The notes under the pieces were generated by a model. The model ran no database searches, was not told the DNA's origin, and saw only the letters and a list, made by a program, of their open reading frames with translations. The position numbers were made by a program, and so were the translations under genes. Of a stretch of DNA of 64,000 bases, positions 62,662 through 64,000 are shown piece after piece. Source of the DNA: Pseudomonas triticicola. GTDB lineage: Bacteria; Pseudomonadota; Gammaproteobacteria; Pseudomonadales; Pseudomonadaceae. The stretch spans positions 314,001 to 378,000 of the forward strand of contig NZ_JAHSTX010000002.1 of the NCBI RefSeq assembly GCF_019145375.1, written 5' to 3'. The first letter of the stretch is position 1. Each line of letters begins with the position of its first letter.

Positions 62662-63540
62662 ATGACCGTCAGCACCCCGCTCTCCGGTGTCAACCAGCCC
62701 TTCAAGGGGATCTTGCTGATTGTCGTGGCGACGTTCCTGTTTTCCAGCCACGACGCGTTGTCAAAATACCTCTCCGGTTTTTATCCGATCGTGATGGTGG
62801 TGTGGGCGCGCTATGTGGTGCACACCTTGTTGATGGCGGGGATTTTCCTGCCGCAGTCCGGCTTGCGTGTGCTGCGCACCAAGAAGCCGTTATGGCAGCT
62901 CGCCCGTGCCCTGTGCCTGCTCGGCACCAGCCTGTTTTTCACCACGGCGCTGCTGTACATCCCGCTGGCCGAAGCCACGGCGGTCAACTTTCTCGCACCG
63001 GTATTGGTGACGGCGTTATCGGTGCCGTTGCTCAAGGAACGGGTCACGCGCGGGCAGTGGATTGCGGTGATCTGCGGCTTCATCGGCGTGCTGATCATCG
63101 TCCACCCGGGCGGCGAACTGTTTACCCCGGCGATCCTGCTGCCGTTCTGCTCGGCGCTGTTCTTCTGCTTCTACCAACTGCTGACGCGCAAGCTCGCCGA
63201 AGTGGATAGCCCGACCACCAGCAACTTCTTTGCCGGCCTGTGCAATACCCTGGTGATGAGCGCGCTGGTGCCGTTCTTCTGGCAGGTGCCGACGTTGCCT
63301 CATGCCGCGCTGATGCTGGCGCTGGGCAGTTGCGGGATGACGGCACATCTGTTCCTGACCCAGGCCTTCCGTCACGCAGCACCAGCCTTGCTGGCGCCGT
63401 TCGGCTATTGCCAGATCGTCTTTGCCGGGTTGTTGGGCTGGCTGCTGTTCAACCACACCCCGAGCGGGTTGACGGTGATTGGTATTGCGGTGATCTGTTG
63501 CAGCGGATTGGCGGCAGCGTGGCAGCAGAGCCGGCGCTGA
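62662..63540 (+). CDS. EamA/DMT-superfamily transporter
   Basis: A 292-residue inner-membrane protein with ten helices in two EamA repeats (GILLIVVATFLFSSHDALSK near the start; ALLAPFGYCQIVFAGLLGWL and GLTVIGIAVICCSGLAAAW at the end). It is of the RhaT/RarD type, exporters of metabolites or amino acids. It is only distantly like the YedA-like gene at 53078. The start ATG 62662 is the first that precedes the hydrophobic part. Confidence 0.87.
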   Translation: MTVSTPLSGVNQPFKGILLIVVATFLFSSHDALSKYLSGFYPIVMVVWARYVVHTLLMAGIFLPQSGLRVLRTKKPLWQLARALCLLGTSLFFTTALLYIPLAEATAVNFLAPVLVTALSVPLLKERVTRGQWIAVICGFIGVLIIVHPGGELFTPAILLPFCSALFFCFYQLLTRKLAEVDSPTTSNFFAGLCNTLVMSALVPFFWQVPTLPHAALMLALGSCGMTAHLFLTQAFRHAAPALLAPFGYCQIVFAGLLGWLLFNHTPSGLTVIGIAVICCSGLAAAWQQSRR

Positions 63541-63561
63541 AGAGCGGAATCCCGGTACAAC

Positions 63562-63653
63562 TTGTGGGAGCGAGCCTGCTCGCGAAAGCGGTGTGTCAGT
63601 CGCCATATTCGGTGGCTGACGTGACGCCTTCGCGAGCAGGCTCGCTCCCACAA
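63562..63653. repeat. REP doublet (REPIN), outward order
   Basis: Direct then inverted copies of the GTGGGAGCGAGC element with a spacer of about 45 bases, as at 2471. It lies between the convergent DMT and MFS genes. Confidence 0.9.
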
Positions 63654-63672
63654 TGGGATGTATGCAGGCAGG

Positions 63673-64000
63673 TTATTCGGTAACGGTCGGAATCTTGCGC
63701 GGTGCCATGAAGTACATCCACGTCAGTGCGAGGAAGTACATCGCCGGAATCAGCGTGAACAGCACCGTGTAGTTGTTGTTGGTGACGGTGAGGATGTGGC
63801 CGACGATCTGGGTCATGAACATCCCGCCGATCGCCGCGCACATGCCGCCGAAGCCGAACACCGTGCTCATCATGTGCTTGGGCGTGTAGTCCATCACCAG
63901 GCTCCAGATGTTCGCAGTCCAGGCCTGATGCGCGCCGATCGCCAGCGAGATCGCCGCCACCGCCACCCACAGATTCGCCGAGCCGGCAGCCATCACGACG
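63673..64000 (-). CDS. MFS transporter, C-terminal part (cut by right edge)
   Basis: Only the last 109 codons are in the window; the frame is open to base 64000 and its start lies beyond. Three helices are visible (NLWVAVAAISLAIGAHQAW, GFGGMCAAIGGMFMTQIVGH, VLFTLIPAMYFLALTWMYF), with WSLVMDYTPKHMMSTVFG in the loop before the third-last. This is the pattern of the anion-cation symporter branch (hexuronate or glucarate type) of the major facilitator superfamily. The substrate cannot be told from this part. Confidence 0.75.
   Translation of the reverse strand, partial: VVMAAGSANLWVAVAAISLAIGAHQAWTANIWSLVMDYTPKHMMSTVFGFGGMCAAIGGMFMTQIVGHILTVTNNNYTVLFTLIPAMYFLALTWMYFMAPRKIPTVTE

Noticed and set aside
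62333..62665. A 110-codon frame in the spacer before the DMT gene
   Set aside because: No family features and poor start; it runs into the start of the DMT gene in another frame.

Overview
The window is chromosomal DNA of a fluorescent Pseudomonas, most likely the P. fluorescens group. The gene order follows the P. aeruginosa stretch from about PA4010 down to PA3960 (mpg, proA, nadD, rsfS, rlmH, pbpA/mrdA, rodA, mltB-type, rlpA, dacC, ybeD, lipB, lipA, holA, lptE, leuS, lnt, corC, ybeY, phoL, miaB, hemL, thiE, thiD, ladS, aidB-like, amn, Lrp-type regulator, cation efflux, hrpB). The intergenic spaces carry short palindromic elements typical of P. fluorescens (GTGGGAGCGAGC... REP doublets and others). 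Synteny and family names come from memory of these families, not from a search.

Layout. 1-1100: the 5' part of a large toxin-like gene running off the left edge, then a low-GC spacer. 1101-3295: a DedA-PAP2 membrane phosphatase and 3-methyladenine glycosylase. 3473-14936: a rightward run for proline synthesis (proA), NAD synthesis (nadD), ribosome control (rsfS, rlmH), cell elongation and peptidoglycan remodelling (mrdA, rodA, mltB, rlpA, dacC) and lipoate (ybeD, lipB, lipA), closed by a strong terminator. 15069-22242: ldcA, then leftward genes for a second lytic transglycosylase, the ribosome rescue factor ArfA, holA, lptE and leuS. 22498-29179: an unrecognised 107-residue protein, an ElyC-like protein, then the leftward miaB-phoL-ybeY-corC-lnt operon. 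29312-33283: DUF1820, a Sel1-repeat protein and hemL-thiE-thiD. 33585-46511: the hybrid sensor kinase LadS, AidB-like dehydrogenase, AMP nucleosidase, a pseudouridine synthase, an Lrp-type regulator facing a 450-base spacer with a structured RNA candidate, a DUF6515 protein, a cation diffusion facilitator, a lipoprotein and HrpB. 46642-62270: mostly accessory or lightly characterised genes (exported proteins, a CgeB-like glycosyltransferase, EEP phosphatase, YciC-like protein, DUF2076, NYN and DEDDh nucleases, YedA-like transporter, RhlE, flavoprotein, histone-deacetylase-like hydrolase, GNAT, TesB, HAD phosphatase, alpha/beta hydrolase, neutral zinc protease). 62662-64000: a DMT transporter and the C-terminus of an MFS transporter cut by the right edge.

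The most informative unusual points are these. The arfA gene has an intrinsic terminator inside its coding sequence and a C-terminus ending in LAA. The toxin-like gene at the left edge is easily missed because it is incomplete. A GC-rich spacer with a strong terminator lies beside the Lrp-type gene. A perfect hairpin covers the ribosome binding site of the ElyC-like gene. There are several families of palindromic repeats, one with an internal 131-base tandem duplication. No rRNA, tRNA, CRISPR array, prophage or insertion sequence was seen.
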